A DNA stretch of 64,000 nucleotides from Taudactylus pleione (Eukaryota > Chordata > Amphibia > Anura > Myobatrachidae). This document shows, piece after piece, positions 8,929 to 19,891 of this stretch. How positions within the stretch are numbered: position 1 is the stretch's first letter; the number at the start of each line of letters is the position of its first letter. The notes beneath the pieces are model-generated. The model ran no database searches and was not told where the DNA came from. It saw only the letters and a program-made list of their open reading frames with translations. The stretch is taken from positions 13,523,501-13,587,500 of the forward strand of contig JAUIMM010000188.1 of assembly GCA_031769625.1 (NCBI GenBank), written 5' to 3'. The translations under genes were made by a program, and so were the position numbers.

Positions 8929-10735
8929 CTGGGTGTACTAGCCAATACCGACATACGAAAAGCGAGCAGAGCTTCATTTGAAAAATACAGGAACAAATAA
9001 TTGTAATAATTCATGAGCCCCAATTTGCCGCTGTGTGTGGATGAAGCCCCAAGCGCCGCTTACGATAGACATCGCCATTTATACATAAAAGCATTAATAT
9101 TTGCGATTTCGCCAAACCACAGATCGCCTGTAACAAGACGGGTAAATATTACATTGTCCATTGTGCCTTACAAGCTAATTATAAGAAAAAAGGGAGTTTG
9201 TTTCCCCCCCCCACCCCAAAGCCATATTCCTTATTGCATTGAGGAAACCAAATGGTCTTTTGATAAGTAATCCCCCAATTGATAAAGTAAAAAAAAAAAA
9301 AAAAGACAGCATGTCTTTTTGTAGGTAGCAATTATGTACAATGAGATTCGACTGCGACTGAATAACGGTCCATGGAAAGGAGAAAAGAAAAAAGAAAAGT
9401 GGTCTCCTTTGTCCAAATGTCATTGCGATTAGGCGATGGAGATTGCAGCCCTTCGGAAGGCTGTGGACACGCCGTAGAGGTCCCCCGGGGGAGGCAGCTT
9501 TCTCGCCTCTGTGCCTGTGGGAAAGAGCGCAGAGTTTGAGAGTAAAGTGTGACTCAGTTTTCTCATCCTTCTGTGTGCGGCCAGCAGAGCCGGCAAAGAG
9601 ATGTGCCAGACGGAGTAACACTAATGGGGAGCGTGAAACAAAAGGCCCCATTCTTGTTCTGTTGTCGTATATTAACTCTAGCATCAAGTCCTCGGCTCCT
9701 TGTGTGTTTCACCTCGGTAGAAGGGTGGTTTTGTCTAACTAGAGGCATCACAAATGTGGATTAACGGTCTGGAGATCCCACAGAAATACCCGATTCCATC
9801 CAATGCATACTTCTCGTCAGTGCTGTCTGGCAGAAGATTTTAATAAACCAATAAAAGGGAGCTTTAAAGTAGTTGGTTAAGGGTTGGGAGAGGGAACAGA
9901 GATTTGTAACCATGAAGCTCTCGATTCTGACACCTGCAGAATGTTTCCTGTGAAGGGGGAGCAGGATGGCACTGAAGAGATGATTAAGTGATTAACTGTG
10001 TTGAACGTCCAGGATTATGCAAATGAGCGGAGAGAGGAACGGCAATCAGCGCTCGGGAAAAGCTGCACCAGACCTGTCTCATGCTCCAGGAATACGCCTG
10101 CGGAGTATAGCACCAATTAGCTTCTACTGATGGTTACATTCAGCTGGCTCAGCAGGGTGGAGGTAGTACAAAGCAAAGTGGAGACATGGACCCTGTGGAT
10201 ATGTATCAGCCGTGCCTGTGACTGCCATGCAAACACACAAAAGGTGGCTGACAACAGAAACCTGGCCCAGGCTGGGGATTGTTCTAAACAGGGAGCCTAC
10301 AAAAGGTCTGCATACTGTACATTAATAAAACGATAACTCCACCCGATTCTTGGATGGAGTTCTGCAAGTGAAACAAATTCTGATTAATACCAAAACTAGC
10401 AGCCCTCCACCCCCATCTCTGCTGCAGTCAGGGAAAGAACTCTTGCCATTTTAATGTACAGCCAGCCTGCCCACCCGCCTCAGGTGTTAGCCATTCCTAA
10501 TTATGGCACTCCATCGAAAGCTGGATTTAAAGTGTATTCAGTTAGCGGCGGTGTGCCATACATCGTATTCCAGGGCGGCAACATCGAGGTACCCCCAAGT
10601 TGCTTATTTTGGCTCCTAGCCATAGAGGTGCGCAGGGAAATTGGAGATGTAGTGGTTACCATAATGAGGAAATGTGAGCAGCCGTGCATCTTGGCCATGT
10701 AAACACAGCACATCGCCTCTAACTGAATGTAATCC
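8929..10735. other. mostly single-copy sequence, no gene recognised
   Basis: No repeat ends or coding motif recognised. A 170-aa minus-strand open frame at 9175-9687 has low-complexity FFFF runs from poly-A/T and no domain. The section 9840-10130 includes ATTATGCAAATGAGC, an octamer-like site, and looks non-repetitive, so it is a candidate for conserved non-coding DNA. Confidence 0.4.
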
Positions 10736-10810
10736 TAAGGGGGAGATGTACCAAGCCTTGGAGAGAGAAAAAGTGGAGAAGTTTCCCAAACAAACCAAAT
10801 CAGATTCTAA

Positions 10811-11145
10811 TGGTGCCTACACACGTAGCGACCAGCCAGACATACGATATCGCTGGCTGATCTTCCTGCACCCGCCCTGGTGTGCTGGATGATAGATATC
10901 GAACATCTAGCACACCACCAACTCACCGATGACTATAGCGTTGATGGTGGGGTCCCTATAGTAACCTGCTCGATATCAAGCAAGTTGACCTGTATGCATG
11001 GCCGATGGATGATATCGCTATCGTCCATACGTGGCTGCATATCGCTGGTCAATGGTGAGTTGGTAGGGGCCATTTAAATGACCGATTTGAACGATAACAT
11101 TAAAGTTCAAATCGCTCATTTATATCGCTACGTGTGTAAGCCCCA
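10811..11145. mobile_element. serial-hairpin MITE (TGGTGCCTACACACGTAGCG), nested
   Basis: Ends TGGTGCCTACACACGTAGCG and CGCTACGTGTGTAAGCCCCA. TAA flanks at 10808-10810 and 11146-11148 give a 3-bp duplication. Interior stems include CTGGATGATAGATATC and GATGATATCGCTATCGTCC. It is homologous along its length to the copy at 46307-46615. Confidence 0.85.
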
Positions 11146-11183
11146 TAACTGTCATTTATCTAGCACAATCTTTAATATGACAG

Positions 11184-11724
11184 GGTATGTAGTCAGGAAG
11201 CCAGCGGTCGAAATGCCAACCGGCTTACCAAAAGTGAAATCCCGGCTTCTAAATATCGATGCCTATCATTAACCCCACGCCGAAAATCCCGACATACCGA
11301 TCGTAGGTAAGCCAGGCGTCGGGAGCAGATAGCTGCCGGGGTGGGAGGGGGGTATGGGGAGGGTTAGGTTTAGGGATTCTCCGTGGGAACTTAGGGTTAG
11401 GCACTCCCAGGGGAAGGTTAGGGTTAGGCACTCCCAGGGGAAGGTTAGGGTTAGGCACCCCCCAGGAGGGTTAGGTTTACTGTGCTGGGAAGGTGGATTA
11501 GGTTTAGGCACCCCTTTGGGGGAGGTTAGGGTTAGGCACTAGGGGATGAGGTTAGGGTTAGGCACCACTAAGAGATGGTTGGGGGGAGGGGTGTGGGGGG
11601 GGGGGAAGAGTTAGAGATAGCCTTTATACTTACCCTGTCGGGATCTCCATATGGCGGCCTTCCGGTATCAGTATTTCATCCGCCGGACTGACGTCCGGTG
11701 GTATAACATACCGGATTCCGTCAG
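11184..11724. mobile_element. telomere-like-filled element, nested
   Basis: Interior 11362-11580 is an array of GGGTTAGGTTTAGG, TTAGGGTTAGGCACTCCCAG and variants, the reverse orientation of the array at 246-386. The ends carry GTCAGGAAGCCAGCGGTC and CATACCGGATTCCGTCAG. Boundaries are placed where the host MITE arms resume. A clear target duplication could not be read. Confidence 0.6.
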
Positions 11725-11785
11725 TTAGAAGCTGATTGATTGCTTTGGGCAACTTCTCCACTTATCTTGATACATCTCCCCCTAA

Positions 11786-12473
11786 ATGAGGAGTTAGAAT
11801 TGGCATGTTCTATTCCTATATGTAATCAGTATCACACCTTATATTAAAGCACCAGCCTAGTTATCAAATTTACAAATATACGCGGTATAGACCTTCTCAA
11901 TGGGTCTGAGGAAATGTAATGAAATATAAGCCTCACATACCTGTATAAACACGGAGTTCAGCGGTGGGAATGTCATTACCTAAAGTCATACTGAACCTTG
12001 GTAAATATGTATAAACCAACATTACTTAAAATCAATGTATATATCATCAGTATATTCTGTTGCGCCTTACAATAAAGAACAAACACAGTAATAACATGAG
12101 AGAGGGTCATAACAGACGAGGACGAAATTCATTTCCCCAAAATTGACACCATGTCCCTGGGATGGCAAGTCTTGCCATGCACCCCATAGAGGGCACTACT
12201 GTGATCGTTGCTATGTGCTCAGTCGGGCATCGCCGCAAATTGAATTCTCCCCCAAAGAGGTAAGAGGGTGCTGCTCACAAGCTACAATTTAACATTAATA
12301 CATATTACAAAAAATATCAGGAGAAAGTCAGCTATGCAGAGATGTCAGATAAAGGTGACACAGTGGTGGATGATATCACTGCAGATACACCTGGAAGCCA
12401 CTGCATGATGATAACAGAACAAAAGCTTGCACTCTACTTTTTGTATACACATGATTAATAGTTAGATAGCTAG
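11786..12473. other. unassigned sequence
   Basis: No gene, terminal repeat or tandem array recognised. Ordinary AT-rich intergenic DNA. Confidence 0.5.
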
Positions 12474-12605
12474 ATATACACACATATATATATATACACA
12501 ACATAGTCCAACTTCAGCATTAAGCCCAAGCAGGGAACAGGACCGGAACACAACTTGAAAAGCCACACACATATATACATATACACACAATACATACATA
12601 TTATA
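12474..12605. repeat. CA/TA-rich simple sequence patches
   Basis: ACACACATATATATATATAC near 12478 and CACACATATATACATATACA near 12565, the latter running into the start of the next repeat. Confidence 0.7.
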
Positions 12606-12796
12606 TACTAGCTGAAGTACCCACCATTGCCCGGGTTTAAATCTTCAATTTATTAAGTTTTATTATGTGATGTCATCCAAATCCATCCAGTGGAAGGCCC
12701 AGGAAAGGCTCCTTGGGCCAAAGACTCCATTAGGTATCCCAGACCAATTCCCAAATTCATCCAGTGGGGGACCCAGAACAGGCTCCCCAGGTCTAA

Positions 12797-13347
12797 GGAC
12801 CTTATTCAGAGGCGCCCGTACGGTCTACGACCGCACGGCCGCCTCAATGTTTTGCCAGTGCGCATGCGCACGAGGGAGCCGGCTCCCTCGTGCGCATGCG
12901 CGAGACCCGCTACGACCGACAGCGCCGGTCGTAGCGGATCTTTTTCCAAAGGGGGCGAGCTGTCGATGTTGATTGACAGCTCGCCCCGTTTGGAAGGCGG
13001 GCCGGGGGGGTGGCAGCCCAAACGGAGGCGTTCCCATGGGAACGCCTGCCGTTTGGGGGAGGCCCCACTGACATCACTAGTGATGTCAGTGGAGAGCTTC
13101 CGGTTCTGACAGAGCCAGAAGCTCTCCGGGGCTTACGACAAGTGAGACCCTACCCTAGGGTCTCGTCGTAAGCCCCGATGGCCGGGATGGTCTCTGACCA
13201 TCGCGACCATCACCCTAGCGGTCGTTAGAGCTGTGGGTGTTAACCCACAGCCTAACGACCGCAACAGAGGCGGCCGGTCAGGATGCAAGTGGCTGCCCAG
13301 TTTCTGAGCGACCGCTTGCATCCTCTGACCGCCTCTGAATGAGGGCC
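12797..13347. mobile_element. serial-hairpin Harbinger-like MITE, copy A
   Basis: Ends GGACCTTATTCAGAGGCG and CCGCCTCTGAATGAGGGCC, flanked by TAA on both sides (12794-12796, 13348-13350). The body is nearly all consecutive stem-loops: a 42-bp perfect palindrome at 12860-12901, then stems around 12947-12994, 13022-13055, 13065-13092, 13092-13127, 13130-13177, 13219-13261 and 13266-13338. Copies B (45766) and C (14744) keep the same order. The unsplit unit in the host repeat at about 13490 gives the empty site. Confidence 0.9.
12860..12901. repeat. perfect 42-bp palindrome with NRF1-like ends
   Basis: Arms GCGCATGCGCACGAGGGAGC(C) and the exact inverse meet at 12880/12881. Each arm starts or ends with GCGCATGCGC, the core of the known NRF1 site (YGCGCAYGCGCR). 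It is the first hairpin of copy A. Confidence 0.9.
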
Positions 13348-13663
13348 TAAGTTCTGCCCAGCGTACACCAACGGGAGGTCCGACCGGGACCTCAAGGGGC
13401 CTAGTATGTCTTCTGGGACCCAATGTTACCACTCTGAAGTTTTCATCTAAATCCATCCAGTGTTAGGCTCAGAACAGGCTCCCCGAGGCAAAGTTCTGCC
13501 CAGCGTACACCAGTAGGTCAGACCGGGACCCTAACCCCTCTAATACCTGGCCAGGTTCTAACTGGACCACCTCGCATTGGTTTCATCCCAATCAGTGCAA
13601 GGATGTCCGAATGCATAACCGGACATACAGACAAACAAACCAATGATTTCTATATATATATAT

Positions 13664-14150
13664 CCAACATACCTGGCAACTCTCCCTGATTGTCAGGGAG
13701 ACTCCCTTAAATAGTAGCAATCTCCCTGTCTCCCTGAAGAGTCTAGTAGTCTCCCTGATTGCACCTTATCCCCATTATGAAGCTGTTCTATATATAAAAA
13801 AAAAAAAAAAACATATATACATGAGATCATTAGTATCATGTCCCTGCATTGGGTATAAGGCACAATGATCCCTATGGCTACATGCATTTTCTGGAAAGTA
13901 TCAGTGTGTTTTCATCACCAAGTAGATCTTACTAACTGCTGTGGGGCTTGTTTACATTTGGATGTAGGTCAGGTTTATGACACACCTCTCAGATGTAGCA
14001 ATACACGCCCATCACATGTATGACACGCCTCTCAGATGTAGCAATACACGCCCATCACATGTATGACACGCCTCTCAGATGTAGCAGTACACGCCCACTT
14101 TACCGCCGCGCTCATAGGTGCTGCTTTCACAATCTCCCTGAAAACCTGTA
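13664..14150. mobile_element. large MITE, CATACCTGGCAACTCTCC type
   Basis: Starts CAACATACCTGGCAACTCTC and carries repeated CTCCCTGAAGAGTC/CTCCCTGATTG phrases. It is homologous in inverse orientation to 24309-25080, sharing AAGCTGTTCTATATATA, TAAGGCACAAT and CAGTGTGTTTTCATCA. The right end CACAATCTCCCTGAAAACC mirrors the left. It lacks the insertion that interrupts the 24-kb copy. Confidence 0.75.
13976..14099. repeat. 43-bp tandem repeat, about 2.9 copies
   Basis: TATGACACGCCTCTCAGATG plus TAGCAATACACGCCCATCAC recurs at 13976, 14019 and 14062 with few changes. The homologous element at 24.4 kb has a single such unit, so the expansion happened in this copy. Confidence 0.9.
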
Positions 14151-14740
14151 TTTTAAATATAGCAGCAATTGCTCGTGTAGAAAAAGGTGACATACTAAAT
14201 AAAAACTATGCAAATTTAACAAAACAAACAAAAATAGAATAAAACAATCTGCTGCATTTAACAAAGTTAAAAAATATAGCATTTTGTAGTGTTATTCATT
14301 GGTGCATTAATGGTCCTGGTACGGAGACAAAAACCCCAGAAGACAAATTTAACATTCCTATGAGGGGAAGGGCGGCTTACGGCTCATACTGATGGAAGGG
14401 GGGTTTGCTACAACTAAAACCTGGTTTTCAGCAATATACAGTTCTCAGCTTTAAAATATAAATAATCTTTGGCAATGGACTCCAAATGAGAGATCGGGGA
14501 ACAAAGATGTTATGATAGGTCAATAAAAAAACACTTTCTGCTTTGGATCACATATTGCTCCACCCTGACTAGAATGAGGCCCTAAAATGCGCATCGTACA
14601 ATAATATTGATTAAGGTGACTATTTGTGAAATTGCAAAAATAGAATGAAGCCAAAATCATGTGCTCTGATGAGTCTGGTCAATAAACCGGAACAAGTGGA
14701 TCTCCTCTATGTTTTTTTTTTTAAGCAATGCATTCCAGAC
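14151..14740. other. unassigned AT-rich sequence
   Basis: No gene or recognisable repeat. Short A-rich runs and an 11-base T-run near 14712. Confidence 0.5.
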
Positions 14741-14743
14741 AGA

Positions 14744-15221
14744 GGGCCTGATTTAGACCCACTCGCGAGCGCATATCGCTCGCAGGCAGGTCCATGCGTG
14801 GCGTGCGTGAGCCCCAGAGCGAGTGAGAACTTCACTCGCTCCGGGGCTCGCTACAAAACGGGGCGGCTGTAGATGTTGATCGACAGCTCGCCCCATTTTG
14901 TAGGCGGGGAGGGGGGGGGGGGGGAGGTGACTGGACAAACAGGCATTCCCGAAGGAACGCCTGCCGTTTGTGGGCGGCCCTACTGACATCATTCGTGAAG
15001 TCAGTAGTGAACTTCCTGCTCTATTAGAGCAGGAAGTTCACTCGGGCTTGCGGGAACCGAGACCATACCACAAGGGTCTCGTCACAGGCCGCTCGCAAAA
15101 GTTGTGGGTGGTCACCCACAGCTATGAGAGCGGCCTGGAGGCGGATTTTTACAAAAATCAAAAAAAATCCGTCCTGACTCTGACCGAGCCAGCAAATAGC
15201 GAGCGCCTCTGAATCAGGCCC
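14744..15221. mobile_element. serial-hairpin Harbinger-like MITE, copy C
   Basis: Ends GGGCCTGATTTAGAC and CTCTGAATCAGGCCC, flanked by AGA on both sides (14741-14743, 15222-15224). Successive stems: CTACAAAACGGGGCG pairing with CGCCCCATTTTGTAG (14851-14903), AGGCATTCCCGAAGGAACGCCT, CTACTGACATCATTCGTGAA/GTCAGTAG (14980-15007), GTGAACTTCCTGCTCT with its inverse (15007-15042), then a GAGACC...GGTCTC stem and GTGGGTGGTCACCCAC. Same order as copies A and B with altered arm sequences. Confidence 0.9.
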
Positions 15222-15347
15222 AGAATGCATAAAATACGAGGAGTATGGCTTTTTATCATCAATTTATAACCTCAGTGAGCGATTCAGGGTATTATGTAGC
15301 AATATTAAAATAAATCACATTGTAAAAAAGTAAAAATTCTATATATA

Positions 15348-15620
15348 GGGCCTGATTCAATTAGCCGCGAAAAGTCCTTGTACGCAGATGTGCGAAAACA
15401 TGCAAATGTCGCAGACGCCGAGGAATGTATTGAAACGCCCACCTACGGATTTGCAAATTCAAGCGTCTGCGTACAAAGCAAATCCAAGCATCGGCCGCAG
15501 GTCCTTCACTGATCAGTCTTCTAAGTCACCATATATACGTACAGTGGCCGCATGTACTGAGACGCTGTTGCCATGTTTACTGCGTACGGTATGCAGGCTG
15601 TGACACTCCCTGATAACTGT
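15348..15620. mobile_element. MITE left end, GGGCCTGATTCAATTAG family
   Basis: Starts GGGCCTGATTCAATTAGCCG after ATA. The same start family as 22555 and 57571. Interior phrases GCGTCTGCGTAC and CTGCGTACGGTATGCAG can fold. I could not find the matching right end, so its extent is uncertain. Confidence 0.4.
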
Positions 15621-17916
15621 TGCGACGTGCCTGCGTTCTTAGCTTCCACTCAGTTACCTACCCAGAACGCTCCTGTCAGTCAGACAGCGAGTAAAAAGTC
15701 GCTGCAAGCATCTATGGTAATGTAACTTGACGTGTGTGCAGTGTGACTTGGACGCATGGCAGTTTACGGATCAGCGCACGATCGCGAAAATATCTGCATA
15801 GCGTACTACTCTGTCTGACCAGGCGAAAAAACACAGAGCGCCCGGATTGGTTCAAACCTTAAACTGTCTGTATTTCTAAACTTTATTGCACAAATGTTTT
15901 ACTGCTCTCGGCCTGTGAGCTAAAAGGAGAGGCCCCTCGTTTTTACTCTGGGGCCTCGACGAGACTGTGAACGAGCATCTGCTATCAGCACACGTCACCA
16001 TTTTGAAATACAGGCTCGCTGTTCCAAAGGTTTTCAAATGGGAGCTGGCGATCTGCTCCCCAGTCCAAAATAAGTGTACAATAAAAATTATTATTTCTCA
16101 GCTAAAAGAAGCAGAGTGTATTTAACGGGAAAAAAATTACTTTGCCTGTGTATAAGGCATTTCGGACCCCAATGGCATGGCCACCTATTACTGATCTTCT
16201 GGGGGTTCAGGATACCCTTCATGCTGTGAGCCATTTCAAAATGACCCTGACCCACCAGCATCACCATATGCCTTGCACTTGGACCTCTCCTCTGGGAGAT
16301 CTCAAAAGTAGAGTTGTCCATAGATTGGTTAAACATAGACCACCTATGTTTAACCAATCAGAGAAAACCAACTGATGGAATACAGCAAAGCAATTGGGTT
16401 TTCACCAGTAGACCTCCCACCGTTAAAGGTAAAGATCGACCAATGGGAGAAGACCATCGATGGTTGATGGTTGCCTCTACCCAAAAGTAGGTAAGTGTGA
16501 CATTTAAATAGACAATACTTCTGTAATTTCTACTACAAATGAAGCATACAATGGTCGCAATTCTCTTGGTCATGTCCAGACCAAGAGTTACCCTCCACAG
16601 TATGGGAAACCAAAAACAACCACAACCCAGGTTATAATGGAATAATCCGCTGTTAGCCAGGTGCTCCCACATTGTTGTAGGGACAAAAAGATTGTTTTGA
16701 AGAAAAATAATAATACTATTTGTACTACAGCTTTGGACTAACTAAAAGGTAGTTTTCACCTACGCTAGCTGGCGTCTGCCCGCAGTGGAGACATTTTACG
16801 GGCTGAACCGGAAGCCAACCTATTAATTCGTTAGAAGTGAGCGGCGTTCCGAATGAAATGTCTGAGGGATGTGGGTTCACTGCGAGCGAGCCTAGTGTGC
16901 CCCCTTACTCACAGACCATTCACACAGTCTTCAGAGTGGTCTATACTTGTCATAACCGCATCCTTAGAACCGGAATAGTGAGACAGAGGGGCCATTGTTT
17001 CCCTGCAAGATCCTGACATTCCAGAATAACTCATATATTACTCCTGTCAATTAGCAGTACATTATTTAGGAAAGGCCAGACCTCGCTAACAACTGCTCAT
17101 GTGTGACTAAGTATCCAGCCTCCTTCTTCAAGAGAGACAGAGAGAAATATACAGTGCCCCCCCCCCCCCTCCCAGGCAGCAGTGCTGGGCCTAGGTTACA
17201 CTCCCCCTCCCCTCCTCCAGCAAGAGGGAGGCAAAGGGCACCATTTATTGTCTTGTCTGATAAACAGAAATAAGTCACTGGACAGAACAAAGCTTGTGGC
17301 AGAAATTCCAGCAACACCCTGCCACACACAAAGCATTTGATGGCAGATCCGACACTTTAAAAACAAGGCAGGCCATAGTAGCTAGAGACACATTCCAGCC
17401 TTGGAGGGTCTCCTGCCCCCCACCCTCCCCCTCCTAGCTTTCTAGACACTGTAGCTGCCATATAGAGATTTACTACTCTTGTATTAGGGCAAAGGCAGCA
17501 CCTCACCTCTGCCCCGCAGCTCAAAGCACTAGAAAATCACATTATCTGTGTCTGTGTCATCTGCACAGTGTAAAAAAAAAAAAAAAAACCCCAAGAAGGA
17601 TGAAACAACATGTAATTAGATGCGGAAATAAATGCTTTATATAATTAAAGCATCCCCCCCCACCCCGCTGCCGGGCCCCTGTTACTGCCATGCTGAGGTG
17701 GAGTTGGCAGTAACAGGACTGCGGTGGTACAATACATGCATCTCCAGGCTTCCTTATTAAATAGGCTTCCGCATGCTCGGGGGCAAGCAGCGAAGGTTAT
17801 TGGAGGCAACACAAGAGATGTTCATAGCGGGAGTGAAGATTTAATCTAGCGAAAACACCTAACTCACCTGTTTTCCCCCCTATTTAGGGCTTATCTCACC
17901 ATCATAAATAGTCCCC
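15621..17916. other. unassigned sequence with one clear hairpin
   Basis: Mostly unrecognised. 16322-16359 is a strong hairpin: GATTGGTTAAACATAG pairs with CTATGTTTAACCAATC across a 5-base loop. It is likely the core of an old MITE, but outer ends were not defined. Simple C-runs occur near 17157 and 17655, and an A-run near 17572. Confidence 0.45.
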
Positions 17917-17919
17917 TTA

Positions 17920-18290
17920 AGGTGGGTATGCACTAGGACGATGGATCAGCCAAACGGCCGATCCTCCATCCTATTTGACGATGGTAAGTGTATACGCACT
18001 TACCAATCATCGGCGATTGACATCACAACTTGGCGGGCATTGACATGTGCCGCCTAGTTTGTGATGTCGGCGACAGGCGGCCTCTGCCGCAAGTGTGTAC
18101 ACACACATCACGGTGCACCAATATATCCGTCCGAGCGCCAATTGGTAAGATATACACACTTACCAATCGGCTGGTCGATAGGTCTGGGCCGACATCACAA
18201 CTGGGCAGGCATTTAAATCTGCCCGCCCAGTTCTGATGTCAGCGGTCCCTGAAGCTAGTGTACAGGCGGTTGACGGCTCGCCCGTACTCA
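17920..18290. mobile_element. serial-hairpin MITE related to the GTACACAC family
   Basis: Starts AGGTGGGTATGCACTAGGAC after TTA. Stems include GGCGGGCATTGACATG/CGCCTAGTTTGTGATG and ACATCACAACTGGGCAGG with CTGCCCGCCCAGTTCTGATG. The latter core is shared with the copy at 49346. The right end is not clean. Confidence 0.5.
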
Positions 18291-18464
18291 CACCAGAAAA
18301 AAAAACAGCAATTAACTGCGCTGAAATATCTCGGTCAGGATATTAGAAGTGTGCATAAATAGTATATAAGTATTTTAATTACTAAAGTAAAAATTACATA
18401 TAAAAACATTCACATAAGACATGCGGACAGTCGCATCATTTATAACATATTATAAGAACAATTG

Positions 18465-18625
18465 TTTAGATTGTAAGCTTGCGAGCAGGGCCCTCTTACC
18501 CTTATGTATGTATGTATGTATGTATGTATGTATGTCTTTTACAACCCAGTATGTTTAATGTTGATTCAAATTGTAAAGCGCAACGTAATTTACTGCGCTA
18601 TATAAGAAACTGTAAATAAATAAAT
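18465..18625 (+). mobile_element. SINE/L2-type 3' tail with (TATG)n
   Basis: TTAGATTGTAAGCTTGCGAG then CAGGGCCCTCTTACC, a (TATG)8 expansion at 18503-18534, TTGTAAAGCGCAACG and GCGCTATATAAG, ending in TAAATAAATAAA. This is the conserved 3' end shared by L2-class LINEs and the tRNA-SINEs that borrow it. Confidence 0.7.
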
Positions 18626-18629
18626 AAAT

Positions 18630-19284
18630 CCATATATAGATGTAGAAACAAACAAATGAGCTTCTGTTCACAGATAAATACGTTTAATGACACATTGTTA
18701 AGATAGAGCTGATCAGGCTCTTATGAAAAACAATATTGCAAAGATAATAAAAAGTATTAAAAAAAAATAGAATGTTCAAATTGAAAGAACACTAAAGTGC
18801 AGCGGATTTTCTTAGTTACGAACTAGTATTTGATGTTCATAGTCAGACCAACAGGTTACAGCTTTATCTTGTGCATATAACTGACACATTCGCAATTAGT
18901 GTCTCATCCAGAAAGTTTCTTTAATTACTGGGGGTTCCCTTTAATAAAGTCAAGTGCCAAATGAATAATAGCCTAAAAATTAGCCCTTTACTTAGGGCTT
19001 AATTAGTTAGCATATATTATTTCTTCTTCCAGTTCTCTTTGGACATCTGTAAGTTGTCAGACATAGGAGCAATAAATTATACTAGACCCCCCCCCCCTCA
19101 TAAGCAGCGGACTGTCACCTTATCCACTTGGCGGGGGTCCTAGGTCTGTGTGTCCGCAGCCTGGGCTACCAGACTGTGGCCCCACAGAACGCTGCATTAT
19201 GCCGGCCAGAGCCAGTGCCCTGACAACCAACAAGGGGGGTACTCCACAACAAAAATAACAGCAGCCTGTATCCCCGCTGAACAC
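18630..19284. other. unassigned AT-rich sequence
   Basis: No gene, terminal repeats or tandem structure recognised. A C-run occurs near 19088. Confidence 0.45.
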
Positions 19285-19287
19285 TTA

Positions 19288-19888
19288 GGCCCTCATTCAG
19301 AGCCGCTCGCTATTTGCGGTCGTTCGTTCTAAAACAAGAGGTGGCTATTCAAATGAACCGTTCGCTAATTGCGGTCTGTTCACGCCTCTAAGTCTGAACG
19401 AGCGAGCAAAACTTGTGGTTGCAATTTTGAAAAATACGCCCCCTTGCCGCTCGCACCATACGTCATGTCCGCTATTTATTAGATTAATCGAGTACATCGA
19501 ACAGCGTATGAACTGCTCGCTATTCTTGTGGCTGGTTTATTCAACCGCTATTTTGCGAGCAGTTCTGAGTAAAAAAAAAACCAAGTGACGTGGTCAATGA
19601 CGCTGCTGTATTAATTATGCACTCCCTTAAAACGCCCGTTTTGACCTTTAAGCACGCCTGCGTTCGAATTCCACCCCCCCCGTTTTAAAGCACCTTCCCC
19701 TGTTACCACCCACATACACCTCCTTCTGTCACTCAAAATAGCAGGCATTCGCTATATAGCGAACAAATGATTTTCGGCCGCACTGACTGGTTCGCGCATG
19801 CGTATTAAAATCCGTACACATGCGCAGATGTGCGAACATCGGTCACAACGAACGAGCGGCCGCTTACGAGCAGCTCTAAATCAGGGCC
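19288..19888. mobile_element. Harbinger-like MITE (GGCCCTCATTCAGAGC)
   Basis: Left GGCCCTCATTCAGAGCCGCT, right AGCAGCTCTAAATCAGGGCC, with perfect TTA duplications at 19285-19287 and 19889-19891. It is rich in GAACG/CGTTC motifs (GCGGTCGTTCG, AACGAGCGGCCGC) that pair across the element. It is terminally related to copies A-C but has a different body. Confidence 0.85.
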
Positions 19889-19891
19889 TTA

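Larger units (their letters stand above)
10739..11782. mobile_element. Harbinger-like MITE carrying two nested elements
   Basis: Left end GGGGGAGATGTACCAAGCCT, right end CTTGATACATCTCCCCC, flanked by TAA at 10736-10738 and 11783-11785. The arms GTGGAGAAGTTTCCCAAA and TTTGGGCAACTTCTCCAC pair. The original short element, related to 2965-3106, is expanded by insertions at 10811-11145 and 11184-11724. The residual centre is CTGTCATTTATCTAGCACAA. Confidence 0.8.
12606..13650. mobile_element. unclassified dispersed repeat with internal direct units
   Basis: Begins TATACTAGCTGAAGTACCCA then ATTGCCCGGG, and ends ATAACCGGACATACAGACAA before a TA tract. Internally it has directly repeated units starting ATCCATCCAGTG (about 12680, 12757 and 13451), each followed by CAGGAAAGGCTCC or AGAACAGGCTCCCC. 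The last two also have GTTCTGCCCAGCGTACACCA. The second unit is split by the MITE at 12797-13347. Similar termini occur on repeats in many animals, but I cannot name the class. Confidence 0.55.

Noticed and set aside
9175..9687. 170-codon minus-strand frame
   Set aside because: Contains phenylalanine runs from homopolymer tracts, and no recognisable domain or splice context.
12667..13109. GC-rich coding exon with long frames on both strands
   Set aside because: Frames lie across serial palindromes of a MITE, which mirror open frames between strands.
16322..16359. microRNA precursor hairpin
   Set aside because: Stem of 16 bp with a 5-base loop is too short for a typical animal precursor; more likely a MITE core.
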